From positions 1 to 61,274 of the forward strand of contig CAZRBA010000117.1 in NCBI GenBank assembly GCA_964598255.1: 61,274 nucleotides of DNA. Reading direction: 5' to 3'. This document shows positions 46,525-55,260 of the stretch, in pieces. How positions within the stretch are numbered: position 1 is the first letter of the stretch; every line of letters begins with the position of its first letter. The notes below the pieces were generated by a model. That model saw only the letters and a list, made by a program, of their open reading frames with translations, was not told where the DNA came from and did not search any database. The DNA comes from Caldithrix sp964598255 (GTDB lineage: Bacteria > Calditrichota > Calditrichia > Calditrichales > Calditrichaceae). The position numbers and the translations under genes were made by a program.

Positions 46525-48054
46525 ATGCAACATCCGGAGCAAAATTTGCAAGCTCTTTTGGACGAACAACGACAAATGATGCTTTCCACCTCAATGGATG
46601 GGGTGACAACAGCCTCGCTTAAGGGATATGTGCGTGATGGACATGATTTGGTTTTCTGGTCTTTTAACACCGATCGAGCTGCGGAACAAATCCGCCTTAA
46701 TCCCGAAGTTCAGGCACTTATTACCTTTAACGATAGTGCCGTTAAAGCAATTCGGGTGGAAGGGCGATGCGAGCCCGTCAAAAATTCAACGGAAGCAGAA
46801 CGCCATCATAAAGCCGTTTTAAATGCGCATTTGGCTCCGCCGGAATTGTTGAACGATCCGTTTTTAGTTAAAAATAAGGTTATCGGCTATTATCGCATTA
46901 AGCCGGTCCGCATTACTTTTTTACCGGCCGATCCCGCTGCAAATCCGCAAACGATAGAATTTGAGCAAAACCGACCTTCCGAAATAAAGGAAAGCTTGGC
47001 TGCTGTGTTAAGACGAATTAAGTTGTGGATTCGGGCGGTACGTGCTCCGTTTTTTACGGCAACCATCGTACCCATTTTGTTAGGAGCGGTTATTGCCTGG
47101 GGAGATTTGTACCATGCCGGATTGCGATCTGCCTGGAACTGGAGCCTGTTTTGGTTGATTTTGATCGGGGGCATTCTGGCCCATGCCGGTACCAATTTGG
47201 CCAATGATTATTTTGATCACACTTCCCGTAATGATGAAATTAATCAAAACTTTAGTCCCTTTAACGGCGGCAGCCGCGTTATTCAGGCCGGCTTACTTAA
47301 ACCTTTTAAAGTATTGTGGGCTGCAATCTTCTCGTTTACCCTAACCGTAATTATCGGTTTGTATTTAAACAGAGTTGTTTCCGGTGCCTATTGGGGCAAT
47401 AGTTTACTCATTTATTTGGGATTTTTAGGCGTTGCCCTTGGGGCCTTCTATACGTGGGACCCTTTTCGCTTGGGGTATCGTGGTTTGGGAGAATTTTCCA
47501 TTGCCTTGGGCTTCGGGCCGATTATGGTGCTGGGAACCCATTTTGTATTAACCCAGCCTTTAATACACAACCAACTGGCCTTGTGGCATTGGCAAAAACC
47601 CCTGTTGGCTTCTGTTCCGGTTGCCATTTTAATAATGTTGGTTGTTTGGATTAATCAGTTTCAAGATTTGCAGGCCGATGCCAAAGTGGGTAAAAATACC
47701 TGGGTCGTGCGTTTGGCAACTTTGGAAGACGATCAGATTTGGTATGAAAAACCGTTTTTAATGTACGTTATTTTTAATATAATCAGTTTCGGTTTTATTT
47801 TTATGTTGGCGATTATCGGGTTTTTTAAACCCCAGTTTTCAACGCCTTTTGTTTTTATTGCACTTTTGCCTGCGCCTTTGACATTTAAAGCGGTTAAATG
47901 GGGGCAGGAATGGCTAAAACAATGGAGTAATCCGCAGGCCGATCGTCGCAAATTACCTTACGAACTGTTAAAAGTAAACGTTAGCACCATTGGCGTGCAT
48001 TTTTTTACTGGGCTTTTGTTAAGTTTAGCTTACTGGTTAAGCACTGCTCTTTAA
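46525..48054 (+). CDS. Fusion of FMN-binding split barrel and UbiA/MenA prenyltransferase
   Basis: 509 residues. About 1-140 is a pyridoxamine-5-phosphate-oxidase-like FMN split barrel (QALLDEQRQMMLSTS, DLVFWSFNTDRAAEQI, PEVQALITFND, VEGRCEPV). About 165-509 is a UbiA-type prenyltransferase with 8-9 membrane helices. Its two Asp-rich motifs are present: NLANDYFDH (224-232) and NQFQDLQADAKVGK (377-390), with the GYRGLGEFSIALGFGPIMV segment (317-335) of the MenA branch. Normal MenA proteins lack the FMN domain. ATG start after CAGGAGGAG. It may prenylate a naphthoquinone precursor, with the barrel handling a flavin-dependent partner step; this is inference. Confidence 0.88.
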   Translation: MQHPEQNLQALLDEQRQMMLSTSMDGVTTASLKGYVRDGHDLVFWSFNTDRAAEQIRLNPEVQALITFNDSAVKAIRVEGRCEPVKNSTEAERHHKAVLNAHLAPPELLNDPFLVKNKVIGYYRIKPVRITFLPADPAANPQTIEFEQNRPSEIKESLAAVLRRIKLWIRAVRAPFFTATIVPILLGAVIAWGDLYHAGLRSAWNWSLFWLILIGGILAHAGTNLANDYFDHTSRNDEINQNFSPFNGGSRVIQAGLLKPFKVLWAAIFSFTLTVIIGLYLNRVVSGAYWGNSLLIYLGFLGVALGAFYTWDPFRLGYRGLGEFSIALGFGPIMVLGTHFVLTQPLIHNQLALWHWQKPLLASVPVAILIMLVVWINQFQDLQADAKVGKNTWVVRLATLEDDQIWYEKPFLMYVIFNIISFGFIFMLAIIGFFKPQFSTPFVFIALLPAPLTFKAVKWGQEWLKQWSNPQADRRKLPYELLKVNVSTIGVHFFTGLLLSLAYWLSTAL

Positions 48055-48271
48055 AATAGTTATCGTATTTTCAATTGGCGAATAAAGGGATACCGTTCAT
48101 CAAAATGGGGCAGCGGGTTTGTGGAAAAGGTTGCAGTCAGGTGGCTTTTTGGGGGATTATGCTTGGAAAAAACACGAGGCAATAATTGTGGAAAACTTGG
48201 ATAACATATCCCTAGGCTATGGTGCTTTTCAAAAATACGGTCAAAAACGGAATGATCCGGAACGTATTTAT

Positions 48272-48496
48272 TTACAGCGGAGTTTTTTTAATTCCGAAGT
48301 ATCTACGTAGTTTTTCCATGATGCCCGGCCGGATGAGAGCCAGAGCAAAAAGAAAAAGCAGTGTGCCCGGAACCACTGGAATTACGACTCCGGTTAATCC
48401 TACGCAAATCAGAAGAATAGCCCATAAAATTCGGCGTTTGCGAAATCGATGAATTTCATCGAACAGACTTTCCGGCTTTTCGGGTTTTTTAAGCAT
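48272..48496 (-). CDS. Small PGPGW-type transmembrane protein
   Basis: 74 residues with two hydrophobic stretches (ILWAILLICVGLTGVVIPVV and TLLFLFALALI) around a PVVPGT turn, then a basic tail RRYFGIKKTPL. This matches the PGPGW/DUF454-like group of small inner-membrane proteins of unknown function. It lies 23 bp downstream of the cerR-like gene on the same strand, so it is likely co-transcribed with it. No strong ribosome site precedes the ATG. Confidence 0.7.
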   Translation of the reverse strand: MLKKPEKPESLFDEIHRFRKRRILWAILLICVGLTGVVIPVVPGTLLFLFALALIRPGIMEKLRRYFGIKKTPL

Positions 48497-48519
48497 GATG
48501 ATATTACTTAATTAACGAA

Positions 48520-49500
48520 TTAGAGCCAGCCCTGATTTGCATACCACTTAAGGGTTAACGGCACACCGGAATGCAACGGAGTCGGCGCTTCGAACCCCAA
48601 ATCGTTTTTGATTTTTTGCGGCGAGCATATCCAGAAATCGGGCAATAGTTCGGCAACCTTCTGTTGATTAATAATGGAAGGTTTCTTGGCAATTTTACTC
48701 CATTGTTCCGAAAAAAAGGCGATGCCCTTTACTAACACTAAAGGGATAGGTACATGAATGGCCTGCTTTTTAAAAAAGTTTAAGGCTTCGTAAGCCACTT
48801 CATCCCAGGAATGAGGCCTCGGTTCGGCCACAAAATAAATTTTGTTTATAGCTTTGGCATGCGAAGCAGCCAAAATAATGGCCCGTACCAAATCTTTTAC
48901 GTAGATAAAACTTAAATACTTGTCACGGTTTTGCCATTTGGGAATAATACCCATGCGGACGGTCTTAAAAAAACGATAGATATCGGTATCGCGAGGGCCA
49001 TATACAGCCGGCGGACGAATAATAGTAACGGGCAAAAGGTCTCGTTTGCTTAACACATATTCTTCGGCTTTTAGTTTGCTTTTGCCATATTCACTAACAG
49101 GTTTTGGCGGATCGGCTTCGGTGCGCGGTTCCATTGAATCCGATGGACCAGCAGCAGCTTGGGAGCTAATGTAAACAAATCGTTTAACGGGTAATCGATT
49201 TAAGATAATAGCATCGATCAGACTTTTGGTTCCTTCAAAATTAACGCGGTAATAATCGCTATTATGCAATGCTTTGGTCAAACCGGCTACATGAATAACC
49301 GTATCTACGTCTTTTAAACCGGCAGCCAATTGCTGCGGATCAAAAATATTCCCGTAAAAACAATCCAGCTTTAAATCGGTAATCCATTGTAAATTACTGG
49401 TTGTACGCAATAAGGCACGCACCTGATGCCCATCGGCCAATAAAGCCTCGGCTAAATGACTACCAACAAAACCCGTTGCACCGGTTAAAAATACGTTCAC
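48520..49500 (-). CDS. cerR: NAD-dependent epimerase/dehydratase, probable ceramide reductase CerR
   Basis: 326 residues, an extended SDR. NAD(P)-binding TGATGFVGSHL (6-16), D-x2-Q segment DPQQLAAGLKDVDTVIHVAG, S112-S113 and the catalytic Y138 and K142 (YGKSK) are present, followed by RPPAVYGPRDT. By itself this is a generic NAD-dependent epimerase/dehydratase. The assignment to CerR, which reduces the oxo-ceramide made by serine palmitoyltransferase and bacterial ceramide synthase, rests on its divergent pairing with spt and the bcerS-like gene, the same three families that make ceramide in Caulobacter. GTG start after GAGGT. Confidence 0.75.
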   Translation of the reverse strand: MNVFLTGATGFVGSHLAEALLADGHQVRALLRTTSNLQWITDLKLDCFYGNIFDPQQLAAGLKDVDTVIHVAGLTKALHNSDYYRVNFEGTKSLIDAIILNRLPVKRFVYISSQAAAGPSDSMEPRTEADPPKPVSEYGKSKLKAEEYVLSKRDLLPVTIIRPPAVYGPRDTDIYRFFKTVRMGIIPKWQNRDKYLSFIYVKDLVRAIILAASHAKAINKIYFVAEPRPHSWDEVAYEALNFFKKQAIHVPIPLVLVKGIAFFSEQWSKIAKKPSIINQQKVAELLPDFWICSPQKIKNDLGFEAPTPLHSGVPLTLKWYANQGWL

Positions 49501-49640
49501 GTAAAACCTCGTTAAATTTAGTTACCACACACTTTTGAATTTTTTGCGAAACGTTACCTTTCTGTAAAATGGCAATGTTTGCTTTCATGCATCCTTCATC
49601 TATATTAAAAAAGAATGCTAAAATTAGCAAACCTTTAATT

Positions 49641-49670
49641 TTGAAAAAATTTTTAATATATTCATATTTT
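49641..49670 (+). promoter_or_regulatory. Candidate promoter for spt operon
   Basis: TTGAAA (49641-49646), an 18-nt spacer and TATTTT (49665-49670), about 57 bp before the spt start. The region is very AT-rich, so chance similarity is likely. Confidence 0.25.
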
Positions 49671-49726
49671 GTTTAATTTAAACGTTACAGACAAAGAAAA
49701 AGTTTATCGTAGTGTCGGAGGTTTAA

Positions 49727-50914
49727 TTGGATATTTTTGATAAATGCCGCAATTTTACTCGTGCTAAAGAGACAATTGAAGCGGGAATTTACCCTTATTT
49801 TCGCCCCCTTACCGGCAATGATGGTCCGCGCGTTAAGATGGAAGGCCGGGAAATCATCATGATCGGATCTAACAATTACCTAGGATTAACGCATGACCCA
49901 CGTGTAATCGAAGCTGCCATCGAAGCCACTAAACGTTATGGCACCAGTTGCTCTGGCTCTCGATTTTTAAACGGTACGCTGGATTTGCATCTTCAACTGG
50001 AAAGAAAAATTGCTGAATTCATGAATCGGGAAGCGGCACTGATTTTTAGCACGGGATATATGGCCAACCTGGGCGGCATAGCCACATTGGTAGGCAAAGA
50101 CGAATACATTATTCTGGATAAATCGGATCATGCTTCTATTTATGCCGGAACCAGAGCGGCAATTAATCCCGTTATTAAACGATACCACCATAATAATATG
50201 GAAAGTCTGGAAAAAGTGCTTTCCCAAATTCCCGAAGAAGCGGCAAAATTGATCGTTTGTGACGGCGTGTTTAGTATGGAAGGCGATATCGTTAAACTGC
50301 ATGAACTTTTACCCATTGCTCGAAAATACAATGCCCGGGTATATATTGACGAGGCGCACGGATTGGGCGTTTTGGGCGAGCACGGGCGTGGTGCCTGCGA
50401 GTTTTTAGGCTTGGAAGAGCAAGTTGATATTGTTATGAGTACCTTTAGCAAATCGTTGGCTTCTATCGGAGGCTTTGTTGCCGGACCGCGTTATGTTATC
50501 GATTATATGAAGCACTTTGCCAATCCGGTTATTTTTTCCGCAGCGCCTACACCAGCGGCCACGGCAACCGTACTCAAAACATTAGAGATCATTCAAAACG
50601 AACCGGAGCACATGCAACGGTTGCTTGAAATAGGCGATAAAATGCGCGAGGGATTTCGCAGCCTCGGTTTTGATATCGGGCACAGTAAAGATACCCCTAT
50701 TATTCCTATTTATGTCCGAAATGATGAGTTGACATTTGTTTTTTGGAAACGCCTGTTTGAAGAAGGGGTTTATGCCAATGCGGTTATCAGCCCGGCCGTA
50801 CCTCCGGATCAGGCATTGTTACGCACCAGTTTTATGTCTACCCATACCGATGAAGATCTGGAAAAAGTGCTTGAAATTACCCATAAAGTCGGCAAAGAAT
50901 TGGGTATTATTTAA
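49727..50914 (+). CDS. spt: Serine palmitoyltransferase (alpha-oxoamine synthase)
   Basis: 395 residues. A PLP enzyme of the alpha-oxoamine synthase group. IYPYFRPL, GSNNYLGLT (47-55), GSRFLNGTLDLH (77-88), DHAS with H135, YIDEAHGLGVLGEHGRG with D208 and H211, and PLP lysine K242 in STFSKSLASIGGF are all present. The YPYFRPLTG start and GTSCSGSRFLNGTLDLHLQL wording match the serine palmitoyltransferase/KBL-like branch of sphingolipid-making bacteria rather than BioF. It condenses L-serine with acyl-CoA (or acyl-ACP) to 3-ketosphinganine. TTG start with GGAGG five bases upstream. It is followed at 17 bp by the GNAT-like gene. Confidence 0.88.
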   Translation: MDIFDKCRNFTRAKETIEAGIYPYFRPLTGNDGPRVKMEGREIIMIGSNNYLGLTHDPRVIEAAIEATKRYGTSCSGSRFLNGTLDLHLQLERKIAEFMNREAALIFSTGYMANLGGIATLVGKDEYIILDKSDHASIYAGTRAAINPVIKRYHHNNMESLEKVLSQIPEEAAKLIVCDGVFSMEGDIVKLHELLPIARKYNARVYIDEAHGLGVLGEHGRGACEFLGLEEQVDIVMSTFSKSLASIGGFVAGPRYVIDYMKHFANPVIFSAAPTPAATATVLKTLEIIQNEPEHMQRLLEIGDKMREGFRSLGFDIGHSKDTPIIPIYVRNDELTFVFWKRLFEEGVYANAVISPAVPPDQALLRTSFMSTHTDEDLEKVLEITHKVGKELGII

Positions 50915-50931
50915 TATAGAAGGACCGTAAA

Positions 50932-52062
50932 ATGGCTGTAGAAGTAATTGCTGTACGCACAGGAAAAGAACGGAAACAGTTTATTGATTTGGAGTGGGAG
51001 ATTAACAAAACGACGCCCAATTGGGTAAGCCCTTTGCGAATGGCGCGAAAAGAAATTTTGGATGCTAAAAAAAATCCGTTCTTTGAACATGCCGAAGTGG
51101 AATTGTTTTTAGCCCAAAAAGAGGGGAGAGTTGTCGGCCGGATTGCTGCTATTAAAAACGACAACCACAACAAATTCCATGAAGACAAATGGGGATTTTG
51201 GGGATTCTTTGAGGCGATTAACGATCAGGATGTGGCCAACGCACTATTTCGGGCCGCAGGCGATTGGTTAAAAGCGAAAGGTCTGGATACGATGGTAGGG
51301 CCAATGAATCCTTCGACTAATGATGAATGTGGTCTGCTCATCGAAGGATTTGAGACGCCCCCGTATATTATGATGACCCACAATCCTACTTACTATCCCG
51401 CTTTGGTAGAAGGATTCGGGCAAAAAAAGATTAAGGATTTGTATGCCTGGCATTTAATGACCGATGACGCGTTGAACAATATTTCGGAAAAGATGTTACG
51501 GGTGGCCAATAAAGTTAAAGAACGTCAGGGAATTAAATTTCGTGCGGCCAATATGAAAGATTTGCAAAACGAGGTGGAACGGATCAAGGAAATATACAAT
51601 GATGCCTGGAGTAAAAACTGGGGATTTGTACCATTTACCGATCACGAAATTGACCACATGGCCAAAGAATTAAAACAGATTGTCGATCCGGAATTGTTGT
51701 TGTTAGCCGAAAAGGGAGACGAGCCCATTGCGTTTAGTTTGACCCTACCAAATATCAACGAAGTATTGCAAAAAATTCCGGACGGTCGATTGCTCCCCAC
51801 AGGCATTTTTAAATTGCTTTTCGGCATGAAAAAAATTAAAACCGTACGCGTTATTACTCTGGGGGTTAAACGCGCTTACCAGCATTTAGGCTTGGGTTCT
51901 ATGTTTTACATCGAAACCATTCAACGGGCAAAAAAGAACGGGTACATTGGCGGCGAGATGTCTTGGATTTTGGAAGACAATGAACCGATGAACAGCGCCA
52001 TTCGTTCGCTTGGTTCCGATTTGTACAAACGTTATCGAATTTACAGTTATCCGCTGTATTGA
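50932..52062 (+). CDS. bcerS: GNAT-fold protein, probable bacterial ceramide synthase
   Basis: 376 residues, two GNAT-like halves. The C-terminal half has the acyl-CoA loop YQHLGLGS (316-323) and GGEMSWILEDNEPM (about 339-352), the first matching the R/Q-x2-G-x-G motif. VVGRIAAIKNDNHN and GPMNPSTNDECGLLIEGF mark the N-terminal half. This layout and length match the GNAT-family bacterial ceramide synthase of Caulobacter, which N-acylates the sphingoid base before CerR reduction. The call depends on the neighbouring spt (17 bp upstream) and cerR genes; alone it would be a hypothetical GNAT protein. ATG start after AAGGA. Confidence 0.72.
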   Translation: MAVEVIAVRTGKERKQFIDLEWEINKTTPNWVSPLRMARKEILDAKKNPFFEHAEVELFLAQKEGRVVGRIAAIKNDNHNKFHEDKWGFWGFFEAINDQDVANALFRAAGDWLKAKGLDTMVGPMNPSTNDECGLLIEGFETPPYIMMTHNPTYYPALVEGFGQKKIKDLYAWHLMTDDALNNISEKMLRVANKVKERQGIKFRAANMKDLQNEVERIKEIYNDAWSKNWGFVPFTDHEIDHMAKELKQIVDPELLLLAEKGDEPIAFSLTLPNINEVLQKIPDGRLLPTGIFKLLFGMKKIKTVRVITLGVKRAYQHLGLGSMFYIETIQRAKKNGYIGGEMSWILEDNEPMNSAIRSLGSDLYKRYRIYSYPLY

Positions 52063-52126
52063 ACGAAAGAACAACCGCAGATTTTTGTTCGTGCAAAAAC
52101 CTATGGAGTAAAAACAGGATTTCAAC

Positions 52127-52160
52127 AAAAAATCCGCCATCAGAAATGGCGGATTTTTTT
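52127..52160. terminator. Bidirectional rho-independent terminator
   Basis: A 10-bp perfect stem, AATCCGCCAT (52131-52140) and ATGGCGGATT (52146-52155), with loop CAGAA, flanked by A-run and T-run. It sits between the convergent bcerS and Cys-rich protein genes and suits both. Confidence 0.88.
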
Positions 52161-52238
52161 ATGAATGCAAGTCGATTCGTAAACAAGAAATTAACCACGG
52201 AATTTTTTTGTCTGCATTATTATTTCAAGATAGCGTTT

Positions 52239-52475
52239 TTAGTATTCATCTTCGTTGTAATAATCTTCATTAGAGGTAAACGCGGTAGAGTTGTATTTTT
52301 TTTCTTTTTTACAAAAATCAAAAAATTCGCAATCCTGACAATCAAAATCATCGCAGGTTACCATGTCTTCGCATGTCCCGTTAATATCCAGCGTGATGGA
52401 CTCTTTGTAGCACAGATTATCATGGTTGTAATGGCAATCAACACAACCGCAGGTTAAATTTTCATGATAACTCAT
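52239..52475 (-). CDS. Cys-rich miniprotein, DUF1540-like
   Basis: 78 residues with nine Cys at positions 9, 11, 14, 22, 35, 41, 46, 49 and 55. CGCVDCHYNHDNLCYKESI resembles the DUF1540 pattern C-x-V-x2-C-x-Y-N-x-C-x-A/K-x-I. A second set (CEDMVTCDDFDC, CQDCEFF) could bind zinc or an iron-sulfur cluster; the tail is acidic (NEDYYNEDEY). The ATG follows AGGAGG; a GTG two codons earlier is rejected. It is the last gene of the proS-rhomboid operon, just before the bidirectional terminator. Confidence 0.75.
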   Translation of the reverse strand: MSYHENLTCGCVDCHYNHDNLCYKESITLDINGTCEDMVTCDDFDCQDCEFFDFCKKEKKYNSTAFTSNEDYYNEDEY

Positions 52476-52505
52476 ACGCACCTCCTAAAAAAAGAAAGCA
52501 TTTAT

Positions 52506-53369
52506 CTAATTATAATTTTCTTTGTCATGTTCGCGAAGATAATTGCTGCCCTCTTCAAGCAATTTTTTTTCTTCGTCCGTTAGGTTTAAATAGCCTACTC
52601 GATTTATTTTATCCAATAGTTCGTCAATTACCCTACGATAGTATTCTACCTTGTCATCTTCTTCCTTTTTCCCGCCTTTGTGAAACTTCATCGTCGGTTT
52701 GACAGACGGCTTTTTAATGCCGGAAAAACTGTCTTTAACGCGATAAAAAATATACCAATATTTCAGATAAATATAACCGATGACAATGCCACCCAAATGC
52801 GCCGCGTGAGCAATTTCGCCGCCGTACGAACCCAATGTGGAAAAGAAGGCCACAAAGAACAGAAAACCAATAAAATATTTCATTTTTACGGGAAAAAGAA
52901 AGTAAAGATAGATGTAGCGATCCGGATAGCGCATGGCATAGGCCAGCATAATGCCGTAAATGGCGCCGGAAGCACCAATGGTAGGACTGGTTGTAAACAA
53001 AATGTTTAAAATACCCGCACCAATGCCGGTAACAAAATAGTATTTAAGAAATTCGCGCGTTCCCCATTCGTTTTCTAGCTCTACGCCAAACATCCACAAA
53101 AAAAGCATATTAAACAATATGTGCAATATGCCGGTGGGATCGTGGATAAACATGTAAGTGACCAACTGCCAAATTTTAAATTGACCTAAAACCCCGTAAC
53201 GGCTAAGGGCAAATTGATCTAATATAAAATTATTAAATCCGGATCCCATAAGGTTGCTGAAAAACATGACCGCCCAAATTACAACATTGGCATAAATCAG
53301 GTTTTTTACCGCCGGGGGTAAAAAACGGTTTACGCCAAAGTTATAGTAAGAGCCTCGATTATTGTACAT
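52506..53369 (-). CDS. Rhomboid-family intramembrane serine protease
   Basis: 287 residues, six membrane helices in about 22-205. The catalytic dyad is S134 in GASGAIYG and H191 in HAAHLGG; H83 and N87 (HILFNMLF) complete the usual site. A cytosolic tail of about 80 charged residues follows (KFHKGGKKEEDDKVEYYRRVIDELLDKI). Rhomboids cut single-pass membrane proteins within the bilayer. It lies 33 bp downstream of proS; the substrate is unknown. Confidence 0.92.
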   Translation of the reverse strand: MYNNRGSYYNFGVNRFLPPAVKNLIYANVVIWAVMFFSNLMGSGFNNFILDQFALSRYGVLGQFKIWQLVTYMFIHDPTGILHILFNMLFLWMFGVELENEWGTREFLKYYFVTGIGAGILNILFTTSPTIGASGAIYGIMLAYAMRYPDRYIYLYFLFPVKMKYFIGFLFFVAFFSTLGSYGGEIAHAAHLGGIVIGYIYLKYWYIFYRVKDSFSGIKKPSVKPTMKFHKGGKKEEDDKVEYYRRVIDELLDKINRVGYLNLTDEEKKLLEEGSNYLREHDKENYN

Positions 53370-53402
53370 GTGTGTGCGCTTGCCTTTCTATTTTTTTTGT
53401 TG

Positions 53403-54833
53403 TTAATAGGCCTTGGCAAAAATAACCCGACCGTCTGATTCATTTCCGCAAATAATGCATTTCCCTTTTTCCTGCTTGCGGTCAAAAGGAATGTTGCGAA
53501 TGGTTGCTTTGGTTTCTTCTTTTATTTTTGCCTCGCAAGCCGGATCGCCACACCAGTGGCTTTTGACAAATCCCCCGTCTCCGGAGATAATGTCTTTGAA
53601 TTTAGCATAATCGTCCACTTCGAAAGTATTTTCCTGCTGAAAGCGACGGGCGCGTTCCAGCATGTCTTTTTGCATTTGCTGCAGTGCAGAACGAACCGAA
53701 TCCAAAATTCCGTTGCGGCTTATAAATTCTTTTTTCATTAAATCACGGCGTACCAAAACCAAGCCGTTTTTGGCCAGATCTCTGGGGCCTATTTCCAAAC
53801 GCACCGGAATCCCCTGAAGTTCCCATTCGGCAAACTTGAATCCCGGTTTATACTGATCGCGATCATCGAGAATGACATTAAATTCCTTTTTTAATTCTTG
53901 GCGAATACCGTCAGCATATTCCAGAATTTGTTTTTTCTCATCATCACCACGCCAGATGGGTACAATAACAATCTGGCGCTGAGCAATTTTGGGAGGTAAA
54001 ACCAAACCGTTATCGTCTGCGTGGGTCATAATAATCGCGCCGATTAAACGCGTGCTTACGCCCCATGAGGTAGCCCAGACATATTGCAACCGGCCTTCTT
54101 TATCCTGATATTTAACATCGAATGCTTTGGCGAAATTTTGTCCCAAATTGTGAGAGGTTCCGGCTTGCAAAGCTTTACGATCTTGCATCATGGCTTCAAT
54201 GGAGTAGGTGTGTACGGCACCAGCAAATTTTTCGGCTTCGCTTTTGCGGCCTGGAATAACCGGAATGGCCAAATAGTCTTCGGCAAAGGTTTTGTAAACG
54301 TTAAGAATGCGCATGGTTTCTTCTTCGGCTTCTTCGTAAGTGGCATGTGCTGTGTGCCCTTCTTGCCACAAAAATTCGGAAGTCCGCAAAAAAAGACGGG
54401 TGCGCATTTCCCAGCGTAACACATTAGCCCATTGATTTATGAGAATGGGTAAATCCCGATAGCTCATAATCCATTTTTTGTACATACTCCAGATAATGGT
54501 TTCGGAAGTGGGGCGAATATATAACGGTTCTTCCAGCTTTTGCCCGCCGCCGATGGTTACTACGGCGCATTCAGGGGAAAAACCTTCCACGTGTTCGGCT
54601 TCTTTTTTCATGAAACTTTCGGGAATGAGCAAAGGGAAGTAGGCATTTACATGTCCGGTTTCTTTGAACATGCGATCCAAATTTTGCTGTATCATTTCCC
54701 AAATGGCATAGCCATTGGGCCGAATGACCATGGCGCCTTTTACCGGTGAATAGTCAGCTAACTTTGCCTGCAAAACAACATCGGTATACCAGCGGGAATA
54801 GTCCACATGCCGAGGAGTAATTTTTTCAGCCAT
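53403..54833 (-). CDS. proS: Prolyl-tRNA synthetase, type 3 (archaeal/eukaryotic-like)
   Basis: 476 residues. Class II motifs are visible: RPNGYAIWEMIQ in motif 1, ANVLRWEMRTRLFLRTSEFLWQEGH in motif 2 and GVSTRLIGAIIMTH in motif 3. No editing insertion is present and the C-terminus carries a zinc-binding region (HWCGDPACEA and KCIICGNESDGRVIF) ending in KAY, the hallmark of the type 3 form found in archaea, eukaryotes and some bacteria. It charges tRNA-Pro. ATG start after AAGAGGT. First gene of a three-gene operon. Confidence 0.95.
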   Translation of the reverse strand: MAEKITPRHVDYSRWYTDVVLQAKLADYSPVKGAMVIRPNGYAIWEMIQQNLDRMFKETGHVNAYFPLLIPESFMKKEAEHVEGFSPECAVVTIGGGQKLEEPLYIRPTSETIIWSMYKKWIMSYRDLPILINQWANVLRWEMRTRLFLRTSEFLWQEGHTAHATYEEAEEETMRILNVYKTFAEDYLAIPVIPGRKSEAEKFAGAVHTYSIEAMMQDRKALQAGTSHNLGQNFAKAFDVKYQDKEGRLQYVWATSWGVSTRLIGAIIMTHADDNGLVLPPKIAQRQIVIVPIWRGDDEKKQILEYADGIRQELKKEFNVILDDRDQYKPGFKFAEWELQGIPVRLEIGPRDLAKNGLVLVRRDLMKKEFISRNGILDSVRSALQQMQKDMLERARRFQQENTFEVDDYAKFKDIISGDGGFVKSHWCGDPACEAKIKEETKATIRNIPFDRKQEKGKCIICGNESDGRVIFAKAY

Positions 54834-55026
54834 ATAAAACCTCTTGCTATTTCTCTGAATTAAAGTGTTCCGTTTGTGTTCGTATGAACATTCGTTCTAA
54901 AGATTGGATGGATTCGGTAGCCAAAAAGGTATTTTTTAAGATTAAACCGTTTGCTTTGCCAGATTCCCAATTTAAAAAATGTTCCAATTCCTTATTACCG
55001 AACTATGGTTTCTATCTAAAAAATTG

Positions 55027-55100
55027 TACGCCTGGAGGGAATCGAACCCCCAACCTTTGGAACCGGAATCCAACGCTCTATCCAATTGAGCTACAGGCGC
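55027..55100 (-). tRNA. tRNA-Arg (anticodon CCG)
   Basis: A full cloverleaf is read on the minus strand. The acceptor stem is GCGCCTG with CAGGCGT (one G-U closing pair), the D arm AGCTCAATTGGATAGAGC, and the anticodon stem TTGGA/TCCAA with loop TTCCGGT (anticodon CCG, reading CGG). The T arm is GGGGGTTCGATTCCCTC and the discriminator base is A. The 3' CCA is not encoded. It lies 193 bp upstream of proS on the same strand. Confidence 0.95.
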
Positions 55101-55260
55101 ATTTGTCCACTTAACGAAGTGGACGCAAATATATTTTATTCAACGCATAAAGTCAAGTTAATTTTACTTGTTTTGACGAATTTCTTCTATTTTGCGTTAC
55201 GTTGAAAATGCAAATCGGTTCCCATGAAATGCACGTTTTTATGCTTGCCCCGAGGTTCGG

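Noticed and set aside
48119..48310. 63-residue frame convergent with the PGPGW gene
   Set aside because: No family, no strong start and overlaps the PGPGW gene.
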